A DNA stretch of 64,000 nt, from NCBI GenBank assembly GCA_947568835.1, contig OX387603.1, positions 2,395,701-2,459,700 of the forward strand. Direction: 5' to 3'. The notes below the pieces were generated by a model. The model saw only the letters and a program-made list of their open reading frames with translations, was not told the DNA's origin and searched no databases. The stretch is from Protonemura montana (taxonomy: Eukaryota > Arthropoda > Insecta > Plecoptera > Nemouridae). Within the stretch, counting starts at the first letter, position 1; each line of letters opens with the position of its first letter. Both the position numbers and the translations under genes were made by a program. Shown here piece by piece: positions 1 through 11,279 of this stretch.

Positions 1-275
1 GAAAATGCCATTTCTATGTTTGACATGTGCCAAAAATGATTAGAGAAAAAATCCAAGATAGAAAAAAGTTTCAAGAACAGAAAAAAAAAATGTATTCAGG
101 CGTGACAAGTTAGGAAACTCAGGTAAAGTGTAACATGTTGTGAAAATCTATTTAAATCCCCATCGTAGCGATCCCTGATCCCACCATACACACCTGGAAT
201 CTGGGTTCGTATCCTCTTTCAGTCACACATTTTTGCAGTCCTTTCCAAATTAAAAAGAAAAATAATTTAGCAAAC

Positions 276-3200
276 CTTTCCCAATAATGCCGCGAGGGTC
301 TCCGATTCTGATTCTGGATCGGCCTCCCCCCGCGCAACACGGTAAACCCGCAGGTCGTCCTCCGCAAGCGTTCGCAGGTGAAAAAACCTGTTGCCAGCCG
401 CGTCCTTGCCGAGGTCACGATGGTCACGCAGGTCCACGGCCTCCATCGTGGCACACATGTTGATTAGCACCGGGTGCTTGCTCTGTCGGCAAGAAAACAC
501 GGCCAATTGTTACACACCTTCCATGATTCATTGATAATAATTATGCACTTTTATTGGCTAAGCCTTTTTTTACACGTACATTTTCAGATGCAAATAAGAA
601 AAAACTCTGACCTAAACAAGTTCCTTAGTCATTAATGGGGTTTAACGACGAACTGTTTTAACATCTGGTCATGCGGCACTGGTCTAATAGCATTGATGAA
701 TGAGTGGATGATGATGAGGATGAACCTAACCTAGTCTAGAAGGGAGGAGGGGAAACCTGGTGCCGGCACGTAGCCTACTCCTGTCGAAGAACAAGGGGAC
801 CACTGGCTTAACGTCCCTTCCTAAGGACGGTACAACTCGAACAACATGATTCTTCCACAAATCCATGCTGTTGAGAGGTTGATAAGCAAGGCGAGTGAAG
901 TTGCTGTACTAACTTTCATCCTTCAACCTCTCTCCCGAACAGAACTGGTCATGTGTATGACGGTCACCCATCCAATACCTGACTCAGCGCAGTGTTGCTT
1001 AACTTTCATCCCTCCAACCTCTCTCCCGAAGTGAATTGGTCATGTGTATGACAGTCACCCGCCCAATAACTGACTCAGCGCAGTGTTACTGGAATCTGGA
1101 TTTTAGCATGGTGTTACGAGGGAATGTATTTGAAAATAGAATAGATCTTCAGTAAACTTTTAGCCACAAGTACTTGTAAAAAGAATGAATGCCAAAACAA
1201 CGGTAAAAGAATAGGAGAAGATGAAAGAAGGAATCACAGCGTTCCAAGTTAGGAATAGCCGATTGCGTCCAATGAAAGAGGTGTGCTGTTTTGGCTGCTT
1301 CCTCGTCCACACCAGACGGAAGACATGGACAAGAAAGCCTAAACGACTTACACAACTAGTAATCTGTTGCAATCAGCCACTTCCACCCTTGTGAATTGTG
1401 TTTCCCATCTTTCCAATTCAATTCAAACAATACAATAACTTGACAACAGCGCCTGCAGCGGAGCTAAACACTTACGAGCATGGAGTCGCAGAGTGCTTTG
1501 AAGATCAGAACTCGATGAACGAATGTTATTTCATGCAAGTTTTTTGTCTCCAATGGGTTGTTTTCACCGACTGTCTTCCAGAAAGACGGGTGGATATCGA
1601 ATACCTGTGAAATGAACACAAACTTAATTGTCACATTCTAGTTTGTAATAAAATGTACCATCAGCAGCTCTAGCATCTGGATAAAACTGGTTGTCAGAGT
1701 TATTTGCTTCGGGATAAGGAAAGCACAACAAATTTTATGATTGCAGTGCAATAATACAAACGTTCAAATATTATTATTTCAAAGATTACAATACTGATAA
1801 GAAAGTCATTATCGAATCATGACTTCTTCAAACTTGATTTTGTCCTCCCCAATGTCACCTTTTTGAGAGAGAGAAAATCAATTCATTTAAAAATCAATAG
1901 CTATCCATAGATATGGTTGACCATTAAGGTCTAGCTTACTGATCTATATTTAATACAATTTGTTATTAATATTATTTATGATTATGGTTATGTAATGAAC
2001 ACATTGTAATTATGAATTGTTGTTGTACAAATGGTTGTGTAAGATGCAAATTGATGATTTAAGAATGGCAGGAAATATTGAATCAAATATTGAGAGCGAG
2101 ATGAAGAAACGCTTGAGGAAGTTAGTGAAAAACGTCGGTATTCCTCCCCGAGCACCGACCAGCCACCGCCCACTACCTCCCATTTTCCGACAGGGATCTG
2201 ATATCGTCTGGACAAGTCGGCGATGCAGGGCTGGTATATCAACAACATATCTACAACAACCAACTCTAAAACAAATAAATCGCATTGAAGCAAGTGTGAA
2301 AACCGCAACGTTGCCGCCATCACTCACAGTGTCTTTGTTGCTGGGACGGAGTTCGTACCACGAGTACCATCGGCTCACTTTCTGCTTCAGTCGCGGCATC
2401 CAAACCTCGTACGGCATCGACGGGATTTCCTGGATACGTCGCCGCTCGCATTCCGTGCTTGACAAGGAGGCATACCGTCAATTGTCTCATTACGACTTGG
2501 CAGATGGGAAACACTTATTTTAGAGACAGTCACAATGTACACGACCAGTTTTGTTCAAGACAAGGAATCTATTTTGGGTTTTTTTTCAAGTTGGCAAGTT
2601 GTAACTACCTGTCCTCATGACTCAAAAGCCTAATTCTGAAAACAACTATTTCAAACAAGTTGATTTGCAATTTGCCAAAGGGCTGGAATAACGAGTATGT
2701 TTTTTATTATTATGAACACTATAACCGTGTCTCAAAAATCGCAAAAACAAGTACGTTGATTAGGAAATTGAAGGGAGAGTACGGAACTTACAGAGCGGAG
2801 AGTGGCAGTCCGCAATAGTGGGAATTATTTGTCTAACATTTTGGTTGTTGCCTTCATCACTGCAGAGAACAGACTCCAGTGGTAAAGGCAAAAAAAACGC
2901 TAAGTTCCGTACTCTCGCTTTAATTTCCCAACCAATGCATTCGTTATTTCAAACAAAGGTTTTTTTTTAATGCTAAGTAAAAACGAGTAATTTTCCTGAT
3001 GTTTTGCAACTCTTACCTGCTACATAACAGTTAAAACTTTTAAATTAGTTGTTTTTACTTAGCTAAAAAATCAGACAGTTTTTAGCATGAGCAGCCTCCG
3101 AGCCAGATTTAAACACAGCACAAGGGAGACAAGGCAGTAGCCAGCTTGGTGCAAGCCTTTTAACTTTCAACTCTTGTGCGTTTTTGTAAACTGCGGGCAA

Positions 3201-5800
3201 CTGAGCACTCACCAAAGAAGAGCCGTCATTACGTTATTCAGCATGTCCGAGCATTGCGGAAAGCTAAACATCCTCTCGAACTGGTACACCGAGAAGTCGA
3301 TCATTTGCAGCCATATCTTAGCTGTCTGTAGGAGACTCATCAATTCGGGGAACTGCGGATAGAAACAGAATTTCAATGAGAGAATCAGGTTAAAAATTAC
3401 TTTTTTTTATGAGTTATGAGTCTGTTAATACTGTTAAATGATCAACATATTTACAGACAGCTTTGTTCTAGTGAGATTAAAGTAACGTTTATAATGTAAC
3501 GCCGGGGTGGACGTTGGGTGGGGAAAAAGGCAATAGTTAAGTTATAGTCATGGTTTTATTGATTACACGTTAAACCCTGGTTATAATTATACATCCTAAA
3601 TGGTTACTATTGTTCTACGCAGAGAGCGGTGGGTTTAGTTCCGTGGTAGTTGAAGCTCTGCCGGTCCGAGGCGACGCTAGACGTCGTGAGACCTGCATGT
3701 ATTCTGCTGATGCGTGCACTTGATGCAAGATCATCAGTTTAGGCTATAAGGAGTGTGTCAGTCTGACTCTAGGTTAGCTATAGTGTATATCGACTTGAGC
3801 ATAGTATAGTGGGGTATGGCTAGGAAAAGTGTAACTTTGTTACAGTCGCCCCTCCATTGAAAAAGGAAAAGTGTTTTGAAAACTTTTCCGTGCTGGTAGA
3901 AGCAAGACTTGAGAGAGAAAAAACAATGCAAGGTAAGTAAAAAAAAGGTCTGATGGTGACACATTCCCTAACACCTCTTCACTGTCAAACTATTGCTTAG
4001 TAACCTTTGCAAATAAACCTACTATTCAATGATACCATTCCAAAGGAACCTAAAATTCAAAACATAGAACTTACAACAAACCATTACTACAAATGAATTA
4101 CAGGCAAGTAGTAAATCGTAATCTTAGAACTAACTATAACACTAGACAATTTGTTGTACATTTTGTAGAATAGTTTAGCAATTGAAATTTTCGCAAGTTA
4201 CAATTTATTGACTTCAATTATTGACACCTTAATTTAACAATGCAAAGGTACAAATGGAAGAACCTAAAAAATACAACAAAAGAATACCTAAAATGTCCAT
4301 GATTATAAATGTCTTTTAGTTTGGTTCATGGGTGAACTAGTTCGGAATTATGTTAACAGGTATGCCGCTTTGAAGTTAAGGTTAAAGTTAACAAATCGGA
4401 AATCGAATCAAAACAAAATTGGCAGTTGAACGTTGAAGTTAAAGGAAAGTTGCAAAAGGTAAATTTAAAACATGGAACGAGTTGAAGGGATGACGCACAC
4501 GAGTTGAGTTGACACGACTATTGGTTGTTAAGTTATTGTTATGGCACACGTTGGTTGTCAATGAGCTATCATAGTTGAATGACACATGACAGGTAGGCAC
4601 ACTTGGTGTTTGATTAACAGCTTGCGCACACGTGGGACTGAATCTGACAGTTGACATCTGTTACCATCACATGGGTAGCGCACGTGGTTTCGACGACTTC
4701 TGAAGCGACAGGTTGGTGTGTCGTGTTATCTAGTAGGCACACTCGGTGTTTAATTACTGGTGTCCTCGGTTGTCCCATGGCTGTTGCTCACCAATGTATT
4801 CTGCTCTTACAATGGTAGGCCAGGAAGAAATTTGCAGGCCAGCGGGGGAGCTGCCCGAGACAACACTAAGTTGTATGTTAAAATGCATCACGAGAAGTAG
4901 CCGAGGCGGGCTTAAGAAACATGTTCACGAGCGGAGCAGGCGCCGATCTAGTGCGCCTGCCTCCACCCACACCCTCAGCGAATTACCCACATTCGACAGG
5001 TGTACAAGCTAAAAGGTCTGCTGAAGAAGAAAGACTGGGAATACGAGAAGTAGCCGAGGCGGGCTTAAGAAACATGTTCACGAGCGGAGCAGGCCCCGCT
5101 TCAAAGCCCCAAGGACCCTCTGTTCGTCAACAAGGACCCTCTGTTCGTCAGCAAGGAAAGAAGTTATGGAAATGGTTTCGTTCAAAACCCAAGGCCCCAC
5201 GGACCCTCTGTTCGTCAGCAAGGAAAGAAGTTATGGAAATGGTTTCGTTCAAAACCCAAGGAGATATAGTTGGCGGTGGATCCTCGCAACGATCATAGCT
5301 ACGGGATGGTGATGGCTATCACGGAGCGCAAGGACCTCGCCTTCAGTTCCATCTGTTGTTGCACTCGTACTTCAAAGTCCCCGACGTGAGGGCGACCACG
5401 TTGCTGCTGTCTTCTAAGGCGAGTGGTACCGTGTTCGAGTGATGAGGACGTCTCATGGATGCGGTTTTCGCGTGGATGTCGGATGTTGACGGATAATTTG
5501 TGTGTGCCCTTGGTGTCGTTAGAACTCGTGTGGTTCGCAGGAGGGTTGGTTGGGTTGGCGGATGACCTCTTTCGATCCTGTAACAATATGAGTTTGCGGC
5601 AGTTAATTGTTCCTTTTACCTTCAATAACATTTTAAGGCTATGAACTGAACTGGTTTTTATTAAATTCATGGATGTTGATTAGTTCTTATTGTACCAGGT
5701 GTCTTAAAGTTGATGGTCATTGCTAAATTATTATTGAACCTTTATAGATTATAGATACATACTCTACTTATATATATATTTTTACTATTATTATTATTAA

Positions 5801-5860
<60 letters not shown>

Positions 5861-5917
5861 TTTTTTTTTTTTTTTTAATTTTTTTTTTTTTTATTATTAT
5901 TATTATTGTTATTATTG

Positions 5918-5964
<47 letters not shown>

Positions 5965-8900
5965 TTTTTTTATTTATTTATTTTTTTTTTATAGATAAGA
6001 CGTAAGGTCTGAAATATAAGAATGTGTGACAGGTAATGTTCAATAACGTAAGCGTTAGTTACTGCATATAAAGGACTGGCTGTGTGATAGCAGATTATAT
6101 AGCCTAGTATCATGTTTATCTTTGCGAAGGTCTCTTCGCGACGGTTCTCATACACGTCAGCATTCTTAACAGTCAGTCAGTTAGCAAAATGCTGAACCGC
6201 ATGGGAAACAAGCCAGGAGCAGTTTACATGCATACTCATCAAAGGTATGGTATCACGTGTACATGGTGGTAAGTGTGCCGACATAGTGTATTAGTTTGAC
6301 TCGCATTAGGGATATGAATCGGACGATATGAATCCGATTCTTGCACTATCTCCTCCATGATAGGCTTATGGTGGTGTGGAATTCTAAATGGATATTGAGC
6401 TACTGGTTTAGAGTCTCCTGTCTCGATATGGTGCTCGGCAATGCTTGTATAACCTAACTTAGAATTAGATTCTATCATTTCTAAGAGGAAACCGACAGTA
6501 ATTTCGCTTACTCCCAAGCAACTGAGAGAAGATGTGCCAGTGAAGCGAATCAGGAAGGTGTTACCTGAAGAAGAAGGAGGGTACAAGATCACAATGCCTC
6601 AAGGAATAACCCCACGCACAAAGCAGATTTTAGCAAAGCAGGAAAATATAGTTGGGAATACTAAAACGGTGTTTCAGCGGCTGGGTGAAAGTTCGGTTTC
6701 AAGCACGACATGTGTGGAGGAGCCAAAAGTCACTTTCTTAGGAATGGTGCCATCTAAGGCTGGCGCTGGCGGGTCATCTGTATTCCACCGGCTTGGCGGG
6801 AAGCGGAAGTCCGAGATCACTTAAAAAACGCCTTACTGTTGTGTCCAAGAAATCTGCTGTCATGAGCCGACTTGGAGCAGATGAAGAAGAAGAAGAATGT
6901 TTTTTTCTTCGTTTCTTCATCTAAATGGTCTAGCTTAAAATGTTTGGTTAAATCTACGGGTTCCTTAGGTGTGTCCCCTCGTAGAGCGTAACCTATCCCT
7001 GCTATTATCTTTGGGTTCTCATTTTCTATAGGTCTAAGGTCAATGGTTTCTAATTGGTATACTTTCCCTAGTCTCGTGTTCTTTGGAATCGTCACGGCGT
7101 CCCGCGAAAGATTCATCACCCTTATTTGAGCCTTCCTATCTACTCTTGATTTAAATAGTACTCGAGATACGGCCAAACCACTTATTTGCAATGGTTCCGG
7201 TTCTACTATCTGGTCCCCAAGAGTAGCTACTTCCTGAGTTCCTTCTAGCAACATTTCGCAAAGTGGAGGTACCACGATCTCTAAGCGGTTACGAATAAAA
7301 CACGCGCGCTGTGTTTCACTTGCCTGGTTTCTATCTTTAATTGGTAACTCTTTAGTTATGGTAGTAGTCTTAATGCTATGGTTTTCTTTAGATTGGTTTC
7401 TATCTTTAATTGGTAACTCTTTAGTTATGGTAGTAGTCTTAATGCTATGGCTTTCTTTAGATTGGTTTCTATCTTTAATTGGTAACTCTTTAGTTATGGT
7501 AGTAGTCTTAATGCTATGGCTTTCTTTAGATTGGTTTCTATCTTTAATTGGTAACTCTTTAGTTATGGTAGTAGTCTTAATGCTATGGCTTTCTTTAGAT
7601 TGGTTTCTATCTTTAATTGGTAACTCTTTAGTTATGGTAGTAGTCTTAATGCTATGGCTTTCTTTAGATTGGTTTCTATCTTTAATTGGTAACTCTTTAG
7701 TTATGGTAGTAGTCTTAATGCTATCCCCCTCCCTTACTCTATTGGTTTCCCCATTACTTATTAGAATAGCGTTCCGTTCATGGTTATACTAATTTCTCCT
7801 GGATTAACTATAACCTTAGTGTCTGCCTGTACCTTATCTTGCCTTTCCACCATACCGACGCCTGTGTGATTCCAGCGTTTATTTCCGCTCTACTTTCAGC
7901 CCTACTTCCCTCCCTACTAGCAGCCCTACTTTCAACATTATTATTAAATTCCGGGAGGACCATTTCTTGTTCGTCTGCTTGCGACATGGTGGGAAAATTT
8001 TAATATCACAAAATTACAAGCTTCACAACTCACCCAGAATAATGTTGATCGCCCACATTTTAACCATCGTGTTGAACCGTCGTGTTGAATCCGCAGCACG
8101 CCAACCCAGAATAATGTTGATCGCCCCCATGTTGACCATCGTGTTGAATGCAGAGCTGGTAACGGCAACTGGATTCGTTTCGGCCGTTGTCCGTCGTTTG
8201 TTCTTTATGTTCCTGTTCTTTTCTTTTTTTTTTTTTTTTCTTTTCTTGTTTTCTTTAATGTTGTCTTGAAATGTTTTAACCCTTCGGTAACTTCACTGCC
8301 ACCGGTTCGAAAACCAATCGAACACTAAAGTTACGCACAATAGTATGACGAGAAAAGAGACAAAAAAAAATTTGGTTTTTTGCGTGACCGAACTTTAAAG
8401 GCGCGTGAAAAAATCGAAATCGTACCGTTGCCACCAATGTAACGCCGGGGTGGACGTTGGGTGGGGAAAAAGGCAATAGTTAAGTTATAGTCATGGTTTT
8501 ATTGATTACACGTTAAACCCTGGTTATAATTATACATCCTAAATGATGGTTACTATTGTTCTACGCAGAGAGCGGTGGGTTTAGTTCCGTGGTAGTTGAA
8601 GCTCTGCCGGTCCGAGGCGACGCTAGACGTCGTGAGACCTGCATGTATTCTGCTGATGCGTGCACTTGATGCAAGATCATCAGTTTAGGCTATAAGGAGT
8701 GTGTCAGTCTGACTCTAGGTTAGCTATAGTGTATATCGACTTGAGCATAGTATAGTGGGGTATGGCTAGGAAAAGTGTAACTTTGTTACAATAAGAACAA
8801 CTATAACCAGGTCATATTGAAATATGGCTTACTTGCTTTACAGTTGAACACCATACAAACACTCAAATGTTACGCCATTTTTTCAATAGTTAAAAGCTTT

Positions 8901-11279
8901 ATTTTTGTTCAGCACCAAAATCAGAAATAATACTAGATCTGAGCCCCCGTGAAATTTTATATTTTTTTCCACAGAATTACTGCCGAGCAGGTATGTTCTG
9001 ATGTTATTTACATTTTACATTCAGGCCAGAAGAGAAATAACACCGGAAGAAAAAGGACTAAATATTGTCTAGCAAAATAGAATTATTCTTTCCGGTGTCT
9101 TAATTGCAATGAAATTAAACGGGATTTAAATGTAGAACTCATTTTGGATGGTTTGATTCAACTCCTAAAAGATCCCTTTAGCCCGTAGGTAAAAAGTCAT
9201 CAATTCAACAACAAAGATTTCATTTTCTTTCTTTCCAGAAAAACATCCAGATGATATTACTTTGTTTCCTAACTGATTTGCAACAGTTAGCTTAGTTGAG
9301 CAAGGCTGACTTACCTCAATCATTTTCCGCATTCTGGCAACATCTTCAACCATATGCGACTCAATGAAGCTTTTGGCCTCCTGCTTCGTCTCTTCCGTTG
9401 GCTCATCGTTCGCCTCATCCTCAGCCGCTAACAAAACGTAGAACATGACATAAATTAGGATGAACGTAGGGTCGGGTTGATATTTTATATGTTGATTGGT
9501 CGCTGTTCTAATCGTGTGGTTTGCAATTTTTTAAACATCTCTGCATTTCATTAATCACATAGACTTCTTTATCTACTGTACAAAATACATTTAGAAACTC
9601 CCAGTGAATTTTCTGTGACAGATCGAGAGATTCTAGATCGCACAGTTCTAGTTCTCGTTCTAGAACAGATCCGGTAAGATTTCATTTCAAACTTAAATAA
9701 AATTTTATTTTACATATAATCACTACACCGGACCAAAGACTTGGATCGGTTTATTTCACAAATAATTACGAGAGCAACATGATTGTTTTTGGACTCATGT
9801 TAACTTTATCTAAACTTAGCACTAGTTTTGACAAAAACTATTTCAACTGGTTTTTGAATGCTAAGTGAAGAACAACTAAATTTCCCAACGTTTCGTAACT
9901 TGTACCTGTTACTTTATCAAGGGTAAGAGCAGTCCTGACAATTTTCCGATAACAAAAGAACCACATAATATAATAACAATTACCTAAACGTTGGGAAATT
10001 TAGTTGTTCATTACTTAGCACTTAAAACCCAGTTCAAATAGTTTTTGATGAGAGCGACATTATTATTGTTTGTTTAATATAGTCCTTATATCAGGAGGAG
10101 ATTTGCATAAAACGCATTCATGCAATTACATAGAAACAAACAATACTTAAAATAATAAAAACATGCTAACTTGAACTTATGCTAACTTAAAATAATAAAA
10201 CATAATAAAAGACCACCCCTTTCCATCCTTTCTATTCTAATAAACTATAAATAAATGTTGTTTACTATTAATATTAGTATATAGTATAGTAACCTGTATA
10301 GTAATATAGTATAGTTTAGCTCGTAGCACAAATGTATATATATTTTTTTTGACAAGCCCACACACAAGTCTATCTTATGTGGGATTTTTCACTTCTTCAA
10401 TTTTGTTTACATTCTATATGTTTAAAATACCTGTAAAATTGTGTAAAATTAAAAGAATAAATAAATAAATAAATAAAATAAATGCAATCCCATAGAACAA
10501 CAGACATTAATACAACAACATATTGCAAGGTTTCAGTAAACCAAATAAATAATTTAAGAGATGGTTAATCTAATGATTGCATTGGGCAGAAAAATTTATT
10601 ATTATGACCACATAGTTAGTAACCTTTCAAAAATATGTGTGCAATGTGGGAGGAAAGAGCAACACACGTGAATGGTGGACTAGAGTTCGATCTCCAATTA
10701 TATACTCATTTTTGAGAAAATAGTACTAGTGAAAAAGTGATTGCTTTTTTGCTGGAAATATGAGGGCATTGAACTTTTCTGAAACTCACAGAAGTTTCCC
10801 GTCTCTCATGAAACGAGATTTCATAGAACTTACAGAGATCTATCGCACCACACTCTTAAAGCTTTATCAACAGTCAGAATGTCTCAAGATGTGCTAATCC
10901 TTAAAAAACAACACTGCTTTAGCATAGGATTTGCCTAGAAGGTACCTCATACACAATCACACTGGATCCGCTCCAAACCTTATGGCAAGCCCACCTAGAC
11001 CATGATGCTGTAGAAGCCATCTCCTGAGTGTTTGGAAACCTATCATGATATCATCTTGGGAGTTAATGGATATTTTTTCCAGTAGATTTTACTGGTAGCA
11101 CTGTGAACTAGTACTACATTCGATAGGTTTCCGACAGCAACTTAGAGAGGCCTCATATAAATGTGCAGAGTTCTTACAAACTAACCTGAATATTCAGCAA
11201 CATCTGATTCGACGAGTTCGGTTTTCGTAATTAGTATCGGAACCTGTTTAGCTGTCAGTTCTTCGGAAAGCTCCAGCAT
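276..11279 (-). CDS. BRD10/KIAA2026-like protein with DDT-type domain, 3' end beyond window
   Basis: Six exons are joined in phase: 11279-11186, 9427-9315, 3352-3213, 2457-2328, 1604-1476 and 482-276, giving 271 residues before the gene leaves the window on the left. Residues 1-69 are acidic and helical. Exon 3 reads like a DDT domain (FPQCSDMLNN then VMTALL). Exon 4 has MPYEVWMPRLKQKVSRWY. Exon 5 has NPLETKNLHEITFVHRVLIF followed by KALCDSML, and exon 6 has GKDAAGNRFFHLRTL. This block order is what I recall of human KIAA2026 (BRD10), a nuclear bromodomain protein; DDT regions commonly bind chromatin remodellers. The ATG follows an in-frame stop 12 nt upstream and a plausible 5'-UTR acceptor near 11303, so this is probably the true start, which would leave no bromodomain. 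The roughly 6-kb intron 2 contains an LTR element. The last visible donor (GTTTGC) is weak. Linking exons 1-2 to the rest rests on strand and phase only; the homology assignment is moderately sure. Confidence 0.6.
637..1092 (-). mobile_element. 5S-rRNA-headed SINE with duplicated head
   Basis: In minus orientation it carries the 5S-like head (GTTAAGCAACACTGC, GGGTGACC), repeated twice, followed by the family body with ACGGTACAAC/CCTTAACG-type central core. It lies in the last visible intron of the BRD10-like gene. Confidence 0.8.
2754..2937. mobile_element. Small MITE with inverted ends of about 35 bp
   Basis: GTTGATTAGGAAATTGAAGG...GAGTACGGAACTTA on the left matches the inverse of TAAGTTCCGTACTCTCGCTT...TTTCCCAACCAATG on the right. 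A single related end lies near 30455-30505. It is in the BRD10-like gene, intron 3. Confidence 0.7.
3495..3844 (-). repeat. LTR, left copy (3' LTR of the element)
   Basis: A 350-bp LTR with TGTAAC/GTTACA ends, matching the right copy throughout except for a 3-bp indel. The purine-rich minus-strand stretch beside it (about 3845-3860) would be the polypurine tract. Confidence 0.92.
4880..5262 (+). repeat. Imperfect direct repeats inside LTR element interior
   Basis: A block of about 55 bp (ACGAGAAGTAGCCGAGGCGG...) recurs at about 4889 and 5041, and a second block (CAAGGACCCTCTGTTCGTCA...) recurs between about 5109 and 5262. The surrounding plus-strand frame of 125 codons is made of these repeats and has no recognisable domain. 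Confidence 0.6.
5775..5992. repeat. T/ATT-rich microsatellite
   Basis: Long runs of (ATT)n and poly-T fill about 220 bp within the LTR element interior. Such tracts are prone to slippage and to assembly error. Confidence 0.9.
6239..6500 (-). pseudogene. Gypsy-like reverse transcriptase N-terminal fragment
   Basis: The minus strand reads SKLGYTSIAEHHIETGDSKP then VAQYPFRIPHHHKPIMEEIV. This is the hallmark start of Gypsy reverse transcriptase, where a His-x-Ile-x-Thr-Gly motif precedes Arg-Ile-Pro. It is cut off from the upstream polyprotein by the foreign segment at about 6495-6900. Confidence 0.65.
6495..6900 (+). pseudogene. Host-gene-like coding fragment (C19orf47-like) captured in the LTR element
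   Basis: The plus strand reads LTPKQLREDVPVKRIRKVLP then GGYKITMPQGITPRTKQIL, NTKTVFQRLGESSVSSTT and SSVFHRLGGKRK, then stops. After a one-base shift it resumes with SKKSAVMSRLGADEEEEE. Three copies of a V-[F/M]-x-R-L-G motif, and the phrase 'MP-G-TPRT-KIL', are what I recall of vertebrate C19orf47. It runs antisense to the retroelement and splits its polyprotein. Continuous coding over about 400 bp without introns suggests a processed copy. The frameshift marks it as non-functional. The family name is from memory and only moderately sure. Confidence 0.5.
6817..7787 (-). pseudogene. Retrotransposon polyprotein fragment with 23-residue repeats and post-protease segment
   Basis: A continuous minus-strand frame runs from a stop near 7790 to 6817. 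Its first part is a 69-bp tandem repeat translating as SIKTTTITKELPIKDRNQ plus SKESH, 23 residues per unit. Beyond it, IVVPPLCEMLLEGTQE and VMNLSRDAVTIPKNTRLGKV are typical of the Gypsy region between protease and reverse transcriptase. The last part (after ETKKK) is antisense of inserted foreign sequence, so the frame does not continue into polymerase. Confidence 0.65.
7321..7725. repeat. 69-bp tandem repeat, about six units
   Basis: The unit recurs every 69 bp (for example TTTAGTTATGGTAG at 7351 and 7420) and is nearly identical between copies. Its length is a multiple of three and it stays open in the minus frame of the LTR element's polyprotein, so the array enlarges that protein by whole 23-residue repeats. 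Confidence 0.9.
8438..8790 (-). repeat. LTR, right copy (5' LTR of the element)
   Basis: A 353-bp LTR. The primer-binding site follows on the minus strand at about 8437-8418. Its complement would be a tRNA 3' end with acceptor strand CGTTGCC, discriminator A and CCA. Confidence 0.92.
9779..10057. mobile_element. Hairpin MITE family B
   Basis: The ends carry the family inverted repeat (GGGTTTTGAATGCTAAGT type), and internally AAATTTCCCAACGTTTCG and its inverse occur. In BRD10-like intron 1. Confidence 0.75.

Larger units (their letters stand above)
3495..8790 (-). mobile_element. Gypsy-like LTR retrotransposon, young insertion, degenerate interior
   Basis: Two direct LTRs (3495-3844 and 8438-8790) bound the element, each starting TGTAAC and ending GTTACA. 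I see one difference, a 3-bp indel near 3601/8547, so insertion was recent. The 4-bp ATAA flanks both outer ends (3491-3494, 8791-8794), fitting a target duplication. Coding sense is minus: beside the right LTR the minus strand reads TTGGTGGCAACGGTACG, a good tRNA primer-binding site, and a purine run lies beside the left LTR. The interior keeps Gypsy-like pieces (VMNLSRDAVTIPKNTRLGKV; HHIETGDSKPVAQYPFRIP) but no intact polymerase. It sits in intron 2 of the BRD10-like gene in the same orientation. It was probably mobilised by proteins from a relative. Confidence 0.9.

Noticed and set aside
2010-2465. Single 151-codon minus frame
   Set aside because: Only its first 43 codons (2457-2328) are supported as an exon; a donor follows and the remainder is intron read-through.
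7358-7792. Plus-strand 144-codon hydrophobic repeat protein (MVVVLMLWLSLDWFLSL)
   Set aside because: It is the antisense of the 69-bp repeat, which belongs to the minus-strand retroelement frame.
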